Assembly: GCF_018402035.1 (NCBI RefSeq)
Contig: NZ_JAGYJN010000004.1
Coordinates: 186,001-250,000, forward strand
Origin: Roseicyclus sp.
GTDB taxonomy: Bacteria > Pseudomonadota > Alphaproteobacteria > Rhodobacterales > Rhodobacteraceae
Direction of reading: 5' to 3'
Length of the DNA: 64,000 bases
How positions within the stretch are numbered: position 1 is the stretch's first letter; each line of letters starts with the position of its first letter. The notes below the pieces were generated by a model, which worked only from the letters and a program-made list of their open reading frames with translations, ran no database searches and was not told the origin of the DNA. Made by a program: the position numbers and the translations under genes. This document shows positions 52,801 through 63,456 of the stretch, piece after piece.

Positions 52801-53619
52801 ATGTTGGATGAGAGCAACACCGCCACCCCGATGCAACGCGTCAAGGGCCGCGCCGGCGCCGTAATCGGCCCCGAGGGGCGGCTTGCACGACTATGGCAAA
52901 GCGGCTCGGCCAAGGCGATCTTGCCGCGCATGCATGGGCGCGCGGCCGAGGTGGTGTTTCTGAACACCGCTGGCGGGCTGACCGGTGGTGATCAGCTGGA
53001 CTACAGCATTGATCTGGCGGCGGGGGCTGTTGCGGTGGGCACGACCCAAACGGCCGAGCGCGCCTATCTTGCCCGCGATGGCATGGCACAGGTCGATGTC
53101 ACCCTGACCTTGGAAGCGGGGGCAAAGCTGCATTGGTTGCCGCAAGAGATGATTGTGTTCGATGGCGCCGCGATTGCGCGCAATCTGCGGGTCGAGATGG
53201 CCGATGATGCGGAGTTGGCGGTGTTGGAGACCTTGGTCTTGGGCCGCGCCGCGATGGGTGAGCGGCTGGCCCGCATCCATCTGCGCGACCGGCGCAAGGT
53301 GATCCGTGGTGGGCGGCAGGTGATGCTTGAGGCCATCGCGCTGGATGATGCCGATCTGATCCGCCCCGGCGTGGCGGGGTTGGGCGATGCGGTGGCGGTG
53401 GCGACATTGGCGCTGTTTGCCCCCGATGCCGAAGATCGCTTGGCCGCGTTGCGCGCGGTGTTGCCCAGCGATGGCGTGGTGCGCGCGGCGGCCTCGGCTT
53501 GGGATGGGCGGGTGGTGGCGCGCTTCATGGCGCCTGCGGCATGGCCGCTGCGCCAAGCGGTGGCGCGCGCGGTGGCAACGGTGACGGGGGGCGCGCTGCC
53601 CCGTGTTTGGCAAATCTAG
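52801..53619 (+). CDS. ureD: Urease accessory protein UreD
   Basis: The 272-residue chaperone (UreH) shows the family blocks VVFLNTAGGLTGGDQLDY, QTAERAYLAR, WLPQEMIVFDGA and a C-terminal RFMAPAAWPLRQAV. It joins UreF and UreG in the complex that loads nickel and CO2 into the urease active site. The ATG at 52801 has no clear ribosome binding site; an internal ATG at 52831 is a possible alternative. It opens the ureDABCEFG operon. An inverted repeat GTGCA-N8-TGCAC (52721-52738) lies upstream. Confidence 0.93.
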   Translation: MLDESNTATPMQRVKGRAGAVIGPEGRLARLWQSGSAKAILPRMHGRAAEVVFLNTAGGLTGGDQLDYSIDLAAGAVAVGTTQTAERAYLARDGMAQVDVTLTLEAGAKLHWLPQEMIVFDGAAIARNLRVEMADDAELAVLETLVLGRAAMGERLARIHLRDRRKVIRGGRQVMLEAIALDDADLIRPGVAGLGDAVAVATLALFAPDAEDRLAALRAVLPSDGVVRAAASAWDGRVVARFMAPAAWPLRQAVARAVATVTGGALPRVWQI

Positions 53620-53634
53620 GCAAGTGAGGACGCG

Positions 53635-53937
53635 ATGAACCTGAGCCCGAGGGAAAAGGACAAGCTGATGATCAGCCTTGCGGCGATGGTCGCGCGCGGG
53701 CGGCTGGCGCGCGGCGTCAAGCTCAACCATCCTGAGGCCATCGCGCTGATCACCGATTTCGTGATGGAGGGCGCGCGCGATGGCCGCGCGGTCGCCGATC
53801 TGATGGAGGCGGGCGCGCATGTCATCACCGCCGCGCAATGCATGGAAGGCATCCCCGAGATGATCCACGATGTGCAGGTCGAGGCGACCTTTCCGGATGG
53901 TACAAAGCTTGTGACCGTCCATCATCCGATCCGTTGA
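53635..53937 (+). CDS. ureA: Urease subunit gamma
   Basis: The 100-residue small subunit starts [20 protein letters not shown] and contains [21 protein letters not shown] and [22 protein letters not shown], complete compared with other gamma subunits. It assembles with UreB and UreC into the apo-urease trimer in the cytoplasm. It starts 15 bp after ureD and ends 12 bp before ureB. Confidence 0.97.
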   Translation: MNLSPREKDKLMISLAAMVARGRLARGVKLNHPEAIALITDFVMEGARDGRAVADLMEAGAHVITAAQCMEGIPEMIHDVQVEATFPDGTKLVTVHHPIR

Positions 53938-53949
53938 CAGGGGGCTGAC

Positions 53950-54255
53950 ATGATACCTGGTGAAATCATCACCGCCGCAGGCGAGATCGAGTTGAACGCA
54001 GGGCGCACCGCCATCACGCTGATGGTGGCCAATACCGGCGACAGGCCCGTGCAGGTGGGCAGCCATTACCATTTCGCCGAAACCAATGCCGCGCTTGATT
54101 TCGACAGGGCGGCAGCACGCGGGCACCGCCTTGATATCGCGGCGGGCACCGCCGTGCGCTTCGAGCCGGGCCAGACGCGCGCGGTGACGCTTGTCCCCTA
54201 TGGCGGCGACCGCGCCGTCTGGGGGTTCAACAAGGCCGTGATGGGGAAGGTCTGA
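53950..54255 (+). CDS. ureB: Urease subunit beta
   Basis: The 101-residue subunit starts [19 protein letters not shown] and carries [32 protein letters not shown] and [16 protein letters not shown]. It is full length and separately encoded, as in most bacteria. It lies between ureA and ureC in the structural-gene core of the operon. Confidence 0.97.
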   Translation: MIPGEIITAAGEIELNAGRTAITLMVANTGDRPVQVGSHYHFAETNAALDFDRAAARGHRLDIAAGTAVRFEPGQTRAVTLVPYGGDRAVWGFNKAVMGKV

Positions 54256-54288
54256 TGGTTCAATTTTTCAAGGCGAAGGAGTGATCCC

Positions 54289-56049
<1,761 letters not shown>

Positions 56050-56090
56050 TCCGCTAGGCCTCGGCAGTGCGGCACCAAGGGAAGATATCG

Positions 56091-56618
56091 ATGCAAGAGA
56101 CAATGATCGCCGAGCGCCGCCATGCGGCAGGGCAGTGGACGGGGCAGGCGGCCGACAGGCTCGTGCTGGATTACGAGGGGCGATTCTTGCGCCGCAAGCG
56201 CTTGGTCATGGCCTCGGGCGCGGCGGTCTTGGTCGATTTGCCCGAGACGACATCGCTGGGTGCAGGTGATGCGCTTGAAACGACGCAAGGCACGCTGATC
56301 GAGATCGTCGCCGCTGATGAGCCGCTGTTGCGGGTGACGGGCGATCTGGTGCGTCTGGCTTGGCATATCGGCAATCGCCACACGCCGTGCCAGATCGCCG
56401 ATGATCACTTGTTGATCCGCGACGATCATGTGCTGGCCGCGATGCTGCGCCAATTGGGGGCCGCGGTCGCGCCCCTGCGCGGCGCATTCACGCCCGAGGG
56501 TGGGGCCTATGGCCATGGGCGCACGCTGGGGCATGACCACGGGCCAAGCCATGGGCACGACCATGGGCATGATGATGGGGATCATCACGGCCATGCCCAT
56601 GATCACGCGCATGGGTAA
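56091..56618 (+). CDS. ureE: Urease accessory protein UreE
   Basis: The 175-residue nickel metallochaperone has an N-terminal peptide-binding domain (LVLDYEGRFLRRKRL, VDLPETTSLGAGD) and a metal-binding domain (GNRHTPCQI, then LGAAVAPLRGAFTPEGGAYGHG). It ends in a His-rich tail of about 30 residues (HDHGPSHGHDHGHDD and onward), which binds nickel for delivery. The ATG at 56091 follows AAGGGAAG by about 7 bp. ureF begins 2 bp after its stop. Confidence 0.93.
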   Translation: MQETMIAERRHAAGQWTGQAADRLVLDYEGRFLRRKRLVMASGAAVLVDLPETTSLGAGDALETTQGTLIEIVAADEPLLRVTGDLVRLAWHIGNRHTPCQIADDHLLIRDDHVLAAMLRQLGAAVAPLRGAFTPEGGAYGHGRTLGHDHGPSHGHDHGHDDGDHHGHAHDHAHG

Positions 56619-56620
56619 TC

Positions 56621-57259
56621 ATGGGCACCGCTGATCTGTTGCAGCTGAGCCAATGGCTCTCGCCGGCTTTCCCGGTCTCATCCTATGCTTATTCGCATGG
56701 GTTGGAGGCCGAGATCGCCGAGGGTCGGGTGCGCGACGCCGCAGGGCTGGCGCAATGGGTCGGCGCTGTGCTGGCCGCGGGGGCGGGACGCAATGATGCG
56801 ATCTTGATGCTGGCCGCGCGCCAAAGTGCGGCGGATCTTGCGGTGCTGAGCGATCTGGCGCTGGCCTTGGCCGGGTCGCGCGAACGGGTCACCGAGACCA
56901 CCGCGCAAGGCCGCGCACTGGCCGAGACACTGGCTGCGCTGGGCATCGGTGACGGCGTGGCGCGGCCCTATCCGGTCGTCTTGGGAAATGCCGCGCGTGG
57001 TTTGGCACTTGATGATGCGACGGTTTGCGCGCTTTTTCTGCAATCTTTCGCGGCAAGCCTTGTCTCGGCGGCGGTGCGCTTTGTGCCCCTGGGCCAAGCG
57101 CAGGGGCAGCGTGTACTGGCTCAGTTGCATGGCACGATTGCCGATGTGGCCAGTGATGCCTGTGCCGCAGGGCTGGACGGGATCGGCACGGCGGTTTTTG
57201 GTGCGGATCTGGCGGCGATGACCCATGAGACGCTGGAGGTGCGGATATTTCGGACCTGA
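56621..57259 (+). CDS. ureF: Urease accessory protein UreF
   Basis: The 212-residue all-helical protein has the family opening LSQWLSPAFPVSSYAYSHGLE, then RNDAILMLAAR and a C-terminal region with FVPLGQAQGQRVLAQL and MTHETLEVRIFRT. UreF bridges UreD and UreG in the nickel-insertion complex and regulates UreG GTPase. A dispersed intergenic repeat separates it from ureG by 144 bp, the largest gap in the operon. Confidence 0.94.
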   Translation: MGTADLLQLSQWLSPAFPVSSYAYSHGLEAEIAEGRVRDAAGLAQWVGAVLAAGAGRNDAILMLAARQSAADLAVLSDLALALAGSRERVTETTAQGRALAETLAALGIGDGVARPYPVVLGNAARGLALDDATVCALFLQSFAASLVSAAVRFVPLGQAQGQRVLAQLHGTIADVASDACAAGLDGIGTAVFGADLAAMTHETLEVRIFRT

Positions 57260-57301
57260 GCGGGCTCTGCCACCGCTGCCAAAGGCGGCGCACTTTGTTT
57301 A

Positions 57302-57381
57302 GGGGGCTCTGCCCCCGTCGCGTGCCGCGACTCCCCCGGAGTATTTGTGAAGCAAAGATGGGCGCGCGCGTTAACCTTAAT
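57302..57381 (+). repeat. Dispersed two-hairpin intergenic repeat, copy 2 (inside the urease operon)
   Basis: It consists of GGGGGC-TCT-GCCCCC, GTCGCG-TGC-CGCGAC, TCCCCCGGAGTATTTGTGAA and the terminal GCGCGCGTTAACCTTAAT shared with copy 1. It lies wholly between ureF and ureG, ending 22 bp before the ureG start. Confidence 0.85.
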
Positions 57382-57403
57382 GAAACATGAAGGAGGTCGA
57401 GCG

Positions 57404-58015
57404 ATGGCGAGTGTACATGGGCCCTTGCGGGTGGGGATCGGCGGCCCGGTGGGCGCGGGCAAGACGACGCTGACCGAAAAGCTGTGTCGGGCAATGGCGC
57501 AGGACTATTCGGTCGCGGTGATTACCAATGATATCTACACTTCCGAGGATGCCGATTACCTTTTGCGCGCACAGGTCTTGCCTGCGACGCGGATCATGGG
57601 GGTGGAGACGGGCGGCTGCCCACATACGGCGATCCGCGAGGATGCTTCGATCAACCTTGCGGCGGTGGCGGATTTTCGCGCGCGCATTCCCGATCTCGAT
57701 GTGATCTTCATCGAATCGGGCGGTGACAATCTGGCGGCGACATTCTCGCCCGAATTGGCCGATCTGACGCTCTATGTCATTGATACGGCGGCAGGTCAGG
57801 ATATCCCGCGCAAGAAAGGCCCCGGCGTGACGCGCTCGGATCTATTGATCGTCAACAAGATCGATCTGGCCCCGCATGTGGGTGTCGATGCGCAGCAGCT
57901 TGAGGCCGATGTGCGTGCCGCGCGCGGTGCGCGCCCCTTTGTCATGGCCGCCTTGCGCCATGATCGCGGTGTCGATGCGGTCGTGGCTTTTTTGAAGGAG
58001 GCAGGTGGGTTATGA
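57404..58015 (+). CDS. ureG: Urease accessory GTPase UreG
   Basis: The 203-residue SIMIBI GTPase has the P-loop [11 protein letters not shown] near residue 13, the metal-site motif [15 protein letters not shown] with Cys and His ligands for nickel, and [15 protein letters not shown]. The G-motif is in [23 protein letters not shown] lies 9 bp before the ATG. It powers nickel loading of urease and ends the operon, converging on the next gene with a 6-bp overlap. Confidence 0.96.
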   Translation: MASVHGPLRVGIGGPVGAGKTTLTEKLCRAMAQDYSVAVITNDIYTSEDADYLLRAQVLPATRIMGVETGGCPHTAIREDASINLAAVADFRARIPDLDVIFIESGGDNLAATFSPELADLTLYVIDTAAGQDIPRKKGPGVTRSDLLIVNKIDLAPHVGVDAQQLEADVRAARGARPFVMAALRHDRGVDAVVAFLKEAGGL

Positions 58016-58939
58016 GCCACCGTCCGGCGCAAGGCTTGCGGCCTGTTTGGCAAAGCGCGTCTCGCCGGTGATATCGGCGGCATAATCAGCGATGCGACGG
58101 GCGCGGTTGAATTGACCTTGGCGCAAGGCACGCTGGAGCAGATCCCAAAGATAGCTTGGATCGGACCGGCGGACCGGACGGATCAGCGACGCGACTTTTG
58201 CGCTGGTCAAGCGATGATGGCCAAGCGCGCGCAGGAGCGGCACCAAAAGCCCAGCTTGGCGGATCAACCGATCCGGCGCGGCGCCGGTAAAGCGCAGCGG
58301 GGCCAGCGTGACCTGTGGGCCACGAAATTGCGCGACATGGGCTGTCGAGACGGCATCGGTCGGGTCATAGGCAATCACCACGCGGCTTGCCGTTGCGATC
58401 ATCTGCGGTGCGTCGCCATAGCGCGAGAAGTCGCGTTTGCGCGCGGCCAAGAAGCGCCGATCAAAGCCCGCGCGCTCGGGGCTGAGTGTCGCGGCGGGGG
58501 TGCTGGCCAAGACCAGCGCACCCGGTGCGGCGGCACTGTAAGCGCAAGCGGCATGGCCCGCGGCGGGACCAAAACCCAAAAAGATGACTTGCGCGAAGCT
58601 GTCGAAAAAGCCCTTGCTTTGCAGACCATCGAAAAAGGCGATCAAATCGGCTGAGCGGTACCAGTGATCGTCCAGCGACATGATCGACAGAAAAGACCAC
58701 TCGCGCCGTTGCACCGCCTCGAACCCAAGCGGCAGGCCATCGGGTTCATCATGACAGACCCGGGCGGCACGGTCAAAGCTGACCAAGAGCGTGTCACCTT
58801 CCTGCACGAAGAGGGTCAGGTGATCTTCACCGATCCGCGTGAAAAAGCCGTGATCGCGGCCGATATTTGCCAAACGATGATGCCAGGCGGCTTGATGGTG
58901 CGTCAAAGATTCTGGGTTGGTTTGGTCGTGTTCAATCAT
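58010..58939 (-). CDS. Conserved rhodobacterial protein of unknown function
   Basis: The 309-residue protein resembles a rhodobacterial group often labelled phosphoadenosine phosphosulfate reductase in databases. It lacks the PAPS-reductase cysteine motif, so that name is doubtful. Visible segments are [52 protein letters not shown] (a GxGxxxG turn inside an alpha/beta fold), [10 protein letters not shown] and a helical C-terminus. No signal or membrane segment is present. It stands alone, convergent with ureG and divergent from the MoxR-type gene. Confidence 0.75.
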   Translation of the reverse strand: MIEHDQTNPESLTHHQAAWHHRLANIGRDHGFFTRIGEDHLTLFVQEGDTLLVSFDRAARVCHDEPDGLPLGFEAVQRREWSFLSIMSLDDHWYRSADLIAFFDGLQSKGFFDSFAQVIFLGFGPAAGHAACAYSAAAPGALVLASTPAATLSPERAGFDRRFLAARKRDFSRYGDAPQMIATASRVVIAYDPTDAVSTAHVAQFRGPQVTLAPLRFTGAAPDRLIRQAGLLVPLLRALGHHRLTSAKVASLIRPVRRSDPSYLWDLLQRALRQGQFNRARRIADYAADITGETRFAKQAASLAPDGGS

Positions 58940-59154
58940 GGTTTTACTGTTGGCACATGGCGAAATACTGTCTTGGTCTGTCGGTCAGAATGCGCGTCGA
59001 CTATGGCAAAGCTGCGATGAGGATGGGGCATTTCAATGGGATTTGCAGCTTTATCTTCACTTCGGTCGCGGGCCATGGCGGGTCTATGGCCTTGACCCTT
59101 GGGGCGATGCCGGGGTTGATGGGTGCATTCACCGGGGTGCAAGGGGGGCGCATC

Positions 59155-60066
59155 ATGGGTTTTGCGAGCATCGACGCCGTGCAAGAGGCGTTATCGGCCG
59201 AGGATTATATCTGTGGGCGCGGGCTTGCCACGGTTGTGTTCCTCTCGCTCAAGCTTGGCCGTCCGCTGTTTCTGGAAGGCGAGGCGGGCACCGGCAAGAC
59301 CGAGATCGCCAAGGCGATTGCCGCAAGCTTGGGGCGGCCCCTGATCCGGCTGCAATGCTATGAGGGGTTAGATGCGGCCAGTGCGGTCTATGAGTGGAAT
59401 TTCGCCGCCCAAATGATCGCGATCCGGACCGCCGAGGCGCAAGGCGGGGCGGAGCGCGCCGCGCTGAAGGCTGAATTATTCTCGCCCGAATACCTGATCG
59501 AGCGGCCACTTTTGCGCGCGATGCGGCCCGATCCCGCCGGGGCGCCGGTCTTGCTGATTGATGAGATCGACCGCACGGATGAGCCGTTTGAGGCATTTTT
59601 GCTCGAGGCCTTGAGCGATTTCCAAGTCACCATCCCCGAGCTTGGCACGATAAAAGCACCGACGCCGCCGATCGTGATCTTGACCTCGAACCGGACGCGC
59701 GAGGTGCATGACGCGCTCAAGCGGCGCTGCTTGTACCATTGGGTGGATTATCCCGATGTGGCGCGCGAATTGGACATTTTGCGCGCCCGTGTGCCGGGGG
59801 CCTCGGTGCAACTGAGCCAAGCGATCGTGGCCTTTGTGCAAGAATTGCGCGGCACGGATCTGTTCAAACGCCCCGGCGTGGCCGAGACGATTGATTGGGC
59901 CAAATGCCTTTTGGCCTTGGATGTGATCGCACTGAGCCCCGAGGTGATTGCCGATACGCTGGGGGCAATCTTGAAATATCAAGATGATATCCAGCGTTTG
60001 GAAGGCTCGGAGACCAAGCGCATTCTCGACAAGATCGCGGCCGATGCGCCATTGCCGGTCGGCTGA
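59155..60066 (+). CDS. MoxR/CoxD-type AAA+ ATPase
   Basis: The 303-residue ATPase has Walker A GEAGTGKTE near residue 41, Walker B VLLIDEIDRTDEPFE near 138, and sensor 1 in VILTSNRTREVHDALKRRC. It groups with CoxD, which works with a von Willebrand-factor-A protein (the next gene, CoxE-like) to mature the active site of CO-dehydrogenase-type molybdenum hydroxylases. AAGGGGGG precedes the ATG at 59155. The longer open frame from 58867 has no family match. Confidence 0.9.
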   Translation: MGFASIDAVQEALSAEDYICGRGLATVVFLSLKLGRPLFLEGEAGTGKTEIAKAIAASLGRPLIRLQCYEGLDAASAVYEWNFAAQMIAIRTAEAQGGAERAALKAELFSPEYLIERPLLRAMRPDPAGAPVLLIDEIDRTDEPFEAFLLEALSDFQVTIPELGTIKAPTPPIVILTSNRTREVHDALKRRCLYHWVDYPDVARELDILRARVPGASVQLSQAIVAFVQELRGTDLFKRPGVAETIDWAKCLLALDVIALSPEVIADTLGAILKYQDDIQRLEGSETKRILDKIAADAPLPVG

Positions 60067-60072
60067 TCGCGG

Positions 60073-61323
60073 ATGGAGCACGCCGATCTTTCCCTGCCCG
60101 ACAGGCCACAGCTTGTCACCAATATCACCCATTTCGCCCGTGCCTTGCGGGTGGCGGGCTTGCCCTTGGGGCCGGGGCGTGTGGCTGATGCGATCCGCGC
60201 CGTGGCCGCGACAGGCTTTGACCGGCGCGCGGATTTCTATTTCACGCTGCGGGCGTGTTTCGTCTCGCGCCCCGAGCATCGGGCGGTGTTTGATCAAGTC
60301 TTTCGGCTTTACTGGCGCGACCCGCGTTTCTTGGAACATATGATGTCGCTTTTGACACCGCAGCTACGCGGTGTGGCCGAAGAGCGCGTGGCGCGCGCGG
60401 GCGAAAAGCGCGCGGCCGAGGCGCTGTTGCATGGGGTGGCGCGTGATTTGCCGCAAATGCCCGAGGCCGAGGGCAGCGAGATCGAGATTGACGCATCGCT
60501 GACGATGAGTGCCGAGGAGCGGCTGAAGACGCTGGATTTCGAACAGATGTCGGTGGCCGAGATGGCCGAGGCCAAGCGCATCTTGGCGCGGATGCAGTTC
60601 AGTGTGCCGCCCTTGATCAGCCGACGGACCCAAGCCGCCCCCCTTGGGCGCGCGGTGGATTGGCGCAAAACCATGCGCTTGGCCGCAGGCCAAGGGGGCG
60701 AGGTCACGCGGCTTGCGCGCAAATCCAAGCGCATCCGCTGGCCCGCGCTGGTGGCGCTATGCGATATCTCGGGCTCGATGTCGTCTTATTCGCGTGCGGT
60801 ACTGCATTTTCTACATGCAGCCGCCAACCAGCACGGCGTGGGCTGGGCAAAAGTGCATGGTTTCACCTTTGGTACGCGGCTGACCAATATCAGCCGTCAT
60901 CTGGCCGCGCGCGATGTGGATGCAGCGCTTGCGGCGGCTGGGGCGGAGGCGCAGGATTGGGACGGCGGCACGCGGATCGGGGCTTGTCTTGAGGTCTTTA
61001 ATCGTGACTGGTCGCGGCGCGTGATGGGGCAAGGGGCGGTGGTGTTGATCATCACTGACGGGCTGGACCGCGACGCGCCCGAGGCGCTTTCGGCGGCGAT
61101 GGCGCGTCTGCATCTGTCGGCGCGAAGGGTGATTTGGGTCAATCCCTTGTTGCGTTGGGATGGTTTCGCGCCGAAGGCCGCGGGTATTCGCGCCATGCTG
61201 CCCCATGTCGACAGCTTTCGCGCAGGCCATAATATTGCGGCCCTTTCGGGGCTGGCCGAGGCCCTGTCGCGGCCCGACGATACCGGTGAGAAGGCACGGC
61301 TGATGCGGATGCTCTTAGCGTGA
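60073..61323 (+). CDS. CoxE-like VWA-domain protein
   Basis: The 416-residue protein has a helical N-terminal region and a von Willebrand factor A domain from about residue 225. The MIDAS motif is in CDISGSMSSYSR, followed by GGTRIGACLEVFN and VLIITDGLDRD. CoxE partners CoxD in metal-centre assembly of molybdenum hydroxylases. It starts 6 bp after the ATPase gene, so the pair is an operon. A dispersed repeat follows it. Confidence 0.9.
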   Translation: MEHADLSLPDRPQLVTNITHFARALRVAGLPLGPGRVADAIRAVAATGFDRRADFYFTLRACFVSRPEHRAVFDQVFRLYWRDPRFLEHMMSLLTPQLRGVAEERVARAGEKRAAEALLHGVARDLPQMPEAEGSEIEIDASLTMSAEERLKTLDFEQMSVAEMAEAKRILARMQFSVPPLISRRTQAAPLGRAVDWRKTMRLAAGQGGEVTRLARKSKRIRWPALVALCDISGSMSSYSRAVLHFLHAAANQHGVGWAKVHGFTFGTRLTNISRHLAARDVDAALAAAGAEAQDWDGGTRIGACLEVFNRDWSRRVMGQGAVVLIITDGLDRDAPEALSAAMARLHLSARRVIWVNPLLRWDGFAPKAAGIRAMLPHVDSFRAGHNIAALSGLAEALSRPDDTGEKARLMRMLLA

Positions 61324-61360
61324 TCCAACGGTGCGCGTGCCGCGCGCGGCTTTTGGTTCG

Positions 61361-61420
61361 GGGGGCGCTGCCCCCATCGCCTTTGGCGATTCCCCCGGGA
61401 TATTTTTGAAACGAAGAAGG
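61361..61420 (+). repeat. Dispersed two-hairpin intergenic repeat, copy 3
   Basis: This shorter copy has GGGGGC-GCT-GCCCCC, ATCGCC-TTT-GGCGAT and TCCCCCGGGATATTTTTGAA, then ACGAAGAAGG. The second stem differs from copies 1 and 2 by paired changes that keep complementarity. The GTTAACCTTAAT tail is missing. Confidence 0.85.
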
Positions 61421-61472
61421 TGATTGTGATCGCGTCTTGGCGTTGTAGGCTGGCGGAAAGGGGATACGGCGG

Positions 61473-62441
61473 ATGATGGATCTTGAAAATATGCCCGAGC
61501 GCGCGCTGGCTTTCGTGCAGGCGGGCCAAGGGGCGGTGATCGCGACAGTGATCGAGACTTGGGGGTCGGCACCGCGGCAGGTGGGCGCGCAGATGGTCGT
61601 GTCTGGCACAGGCGAGATGGCGGGGTCTGTCTCGGGGGGCTGCGTCGAGGGGGCGGTCGTCTTGGCAGCGATGGAGGCGCTGGAGACAGGGCAGGCGCGG
61701 CTGTTGGAATTCGGGGTCAGCGATGACGAGGCTTTTGCCGTGGGCCTGGCCTGTGGTGGGCGGATCCGCGTCTTGGTCGCGCCGGTGGGGGGCGCGATGC
61801 CCGTGGATCTTTTGGCGGAGCTCGTGGCCGCGCGGGCCGCGCGCAGGCCGGTGGCCTTGGTCATTGATCTGGCAGAGGCGGCGCATAGGCTTGTCGATGC
61901 CGCAGCCTATCCTGAGCGCTTCGTGATGGATCGCTCGGGGGTGAGTGAGGATGGGCGTAGCTTTATCCATATTCACAACCCGCCATTGCGGCTTTTCGTG
62001 GTGGGTGCGGTGCATATCGCGCAGGCCTTGGTGCCGATGGCGCGGATCGCGGGCCATGATGTGACGGTGATCGATCCGCGCCCGGCCTTTGGCTCGGCGG
62101 CGCGTTTTGGCGATGTGGCGCTGGTCGATGATTGGCCCGACGAGGCCTTGGCTGCCCTTGGGCTGGACGCGCGCTCTGCGGTGGTGACGCTGACCCATGA
62201 TCCAAAGCTCGACGATCCCGCGATCATGGCGGCGCTGAACAGCGATGTGTACTACCTTGGCTGTCTGGGGTCGACGCGGACCCATGCCAAGCGGGTGGCC
62301 CGGCTGACGGAGGCGGGGTTTTCGCAGGCTGAGATCGGGCGCATCCATGCCCCTGTTGGTCTGGATATCGGGGCGCGCGGTCCGGGCGAGATCGCCGTGT
62401 CGGTGCTGGCCCAGATCACCCAAAGGCTGCGGCGGGGATGA
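61473..62441 (+). CDS. XdhC/CoxF family molybdenum-cofactor maturation protein
   Basis: The 322-residue protein has the XdhC N-terminal domain (VIATVIETWGSAPRQVGAQM, GSVSGGCVEGAVV, VGLACGGRIRVLV). A C-terminal NAD-binding-like Rossmann fold follows (LFVVGAVHIAQALVPMARIAG, then YYLGCLGSTRTHAKR). XdhC binds and sulfurates or protects Mo cofactor before insertion into xanthine or CO dehydrogenase. An in-frame second ATG at 61476 is possible. The next gene overlaps it by 4 bp. Confidence 0.93.
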   Translation: MMDLENMPERALAFVQAGQGAVIATVIETWGSAPRQVGAQMVVSGTGEMAGSVSGGCVEGAVVLAAMEALETGQARLLEFGVSDDEAFAVGLACGGRIRVLVAPVGGAMPVDLLAELVAARAARRPVALVIDLAEAAHRLVDAAAYPERFVMDRSGVSEDGRSFIHIHNPPLRLFVVGAVHIAQALVPMARIAGHDVTVIDPRPAFGSAARFGDVALVDDWPDEALAALGLDARSAVVTLTHDPKLDDPAIMAALNSDVYYLGCLGSTRTHAKRVARLTEAGFSQAEIGRIHAPVGLDIGARGPGEIAVSVLAQITQRLRRG

Positions 62442-63451
62442 AGTTCGGCCGTGTCACTTTGGCGCAAGCGCAGGGGGCGATCTTGGCCCATGCGATTGCC
62501 TTGCCCGGTGGCAAGCTGAGCAAGGGGCGGGTCTTGGACGCCGATGATCTGGCGCAGCTGGCGCAGGCAGGTCTGGCCGAGGTGATCGTGGCGCGGCCGG
62601 GGCCCGGCGATGTGCTGGAGGATGCGGCGGCGCGCCGCTTGGCTGCGGCGCTTGGTGCCTGATCCCGATGGGCAGGGTTTGCTTTACGAGCAAGCCTTTA
62701 CCGGGCGGGTGAATATCCGCGCCACGGGGCCGGGGATCTTGGCGCTGGATCACGCGGCCATCGGGCGGCTCAATGCCATCGATCCGATGATCACCTTGGC
62801 CACGCTTGCCCCCTATCAGCGGGTCGCGGCGGGCATGATGGTGGGAACGGTGAAGATCATCGCCTATGCCGTGCCGGGCGATGCGCTGGCGCAGGCTTGC
62901 GCGGCCGGGGCGGGGGCGTTGCGGCGCTTGCCGCCGCAGGTGGGCCGCGTCGATCTGATCGTCACGCAGATCAGGGCCGCGGCGGGTGCGCGATGATGAC
63001 AAAGGGGTGCGCGCGGTCTGGGCGCGGGTCGCGCGGTTGGGGCTGGGACGAGGGGCAGACACGCGTTGTGCCCCATGCGGCCACCGCCATCGCGCAAGCT
63101 ATCGCGGCCAGCGATGCAGGGATGATCTTGGTGCTGACGGGCTCGGCCACCTCGGACATCGCCGATGTGATGCCGATGGGGTTGGTGGCGGCAGGCGGCG
63201 AGGTGATCCGCTTTGGCATGCCGGTCGATCCGGGCAATCTTTTGGTGCTGGGCCGCTTGGGCGCGCGCCCGGTCATTGGTCTTCCGGGATGTGCGCGCAG
63301 CCCGGCGCTGAACGGCGCTGATTGGGTGTTGGAGCGGCTGGCCTGCGGTGTTGCGTTAACGGGGGATGATATTGCCGCGATGGGGGTGGGGGGGCTCCTC
63401 AAGGAAATCCCGACCCGGCCACAACCGCGCGCGCGCCGTCCAGAGGGCTAG
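62438..63451 (+). pseudogene. Molybdopterin-binding protein gene with three apparent +1 frameshifts
   Basis: Conceptual translation gives one molybdopterin-binding (MoeA/MoaB-like) protein of about 337 residues, but the frame changes three times. It begins MKFGRVTLAQAQGAILAHA. Removing a G at 62654-62655 restores LVPDPDGQGLLYEQAFTGRV. Removing a C near 62991 restores DDKGVRAVWARVARLG. Removing the A at 63048 restores LGEGQTRVVPHAATAIAQ, and the frame then runs through ILVLTGSATSDIADV and GLPGCARSPALNGADW to the stop. All three changes are single-base insertions and together they return to the starting frame. It overlaps xdhC by 4 bp. Either the gene is decaying or the assembly is faulty here. 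Confidence 0.82.
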
Positions 63452-63456
63452 GCCAA

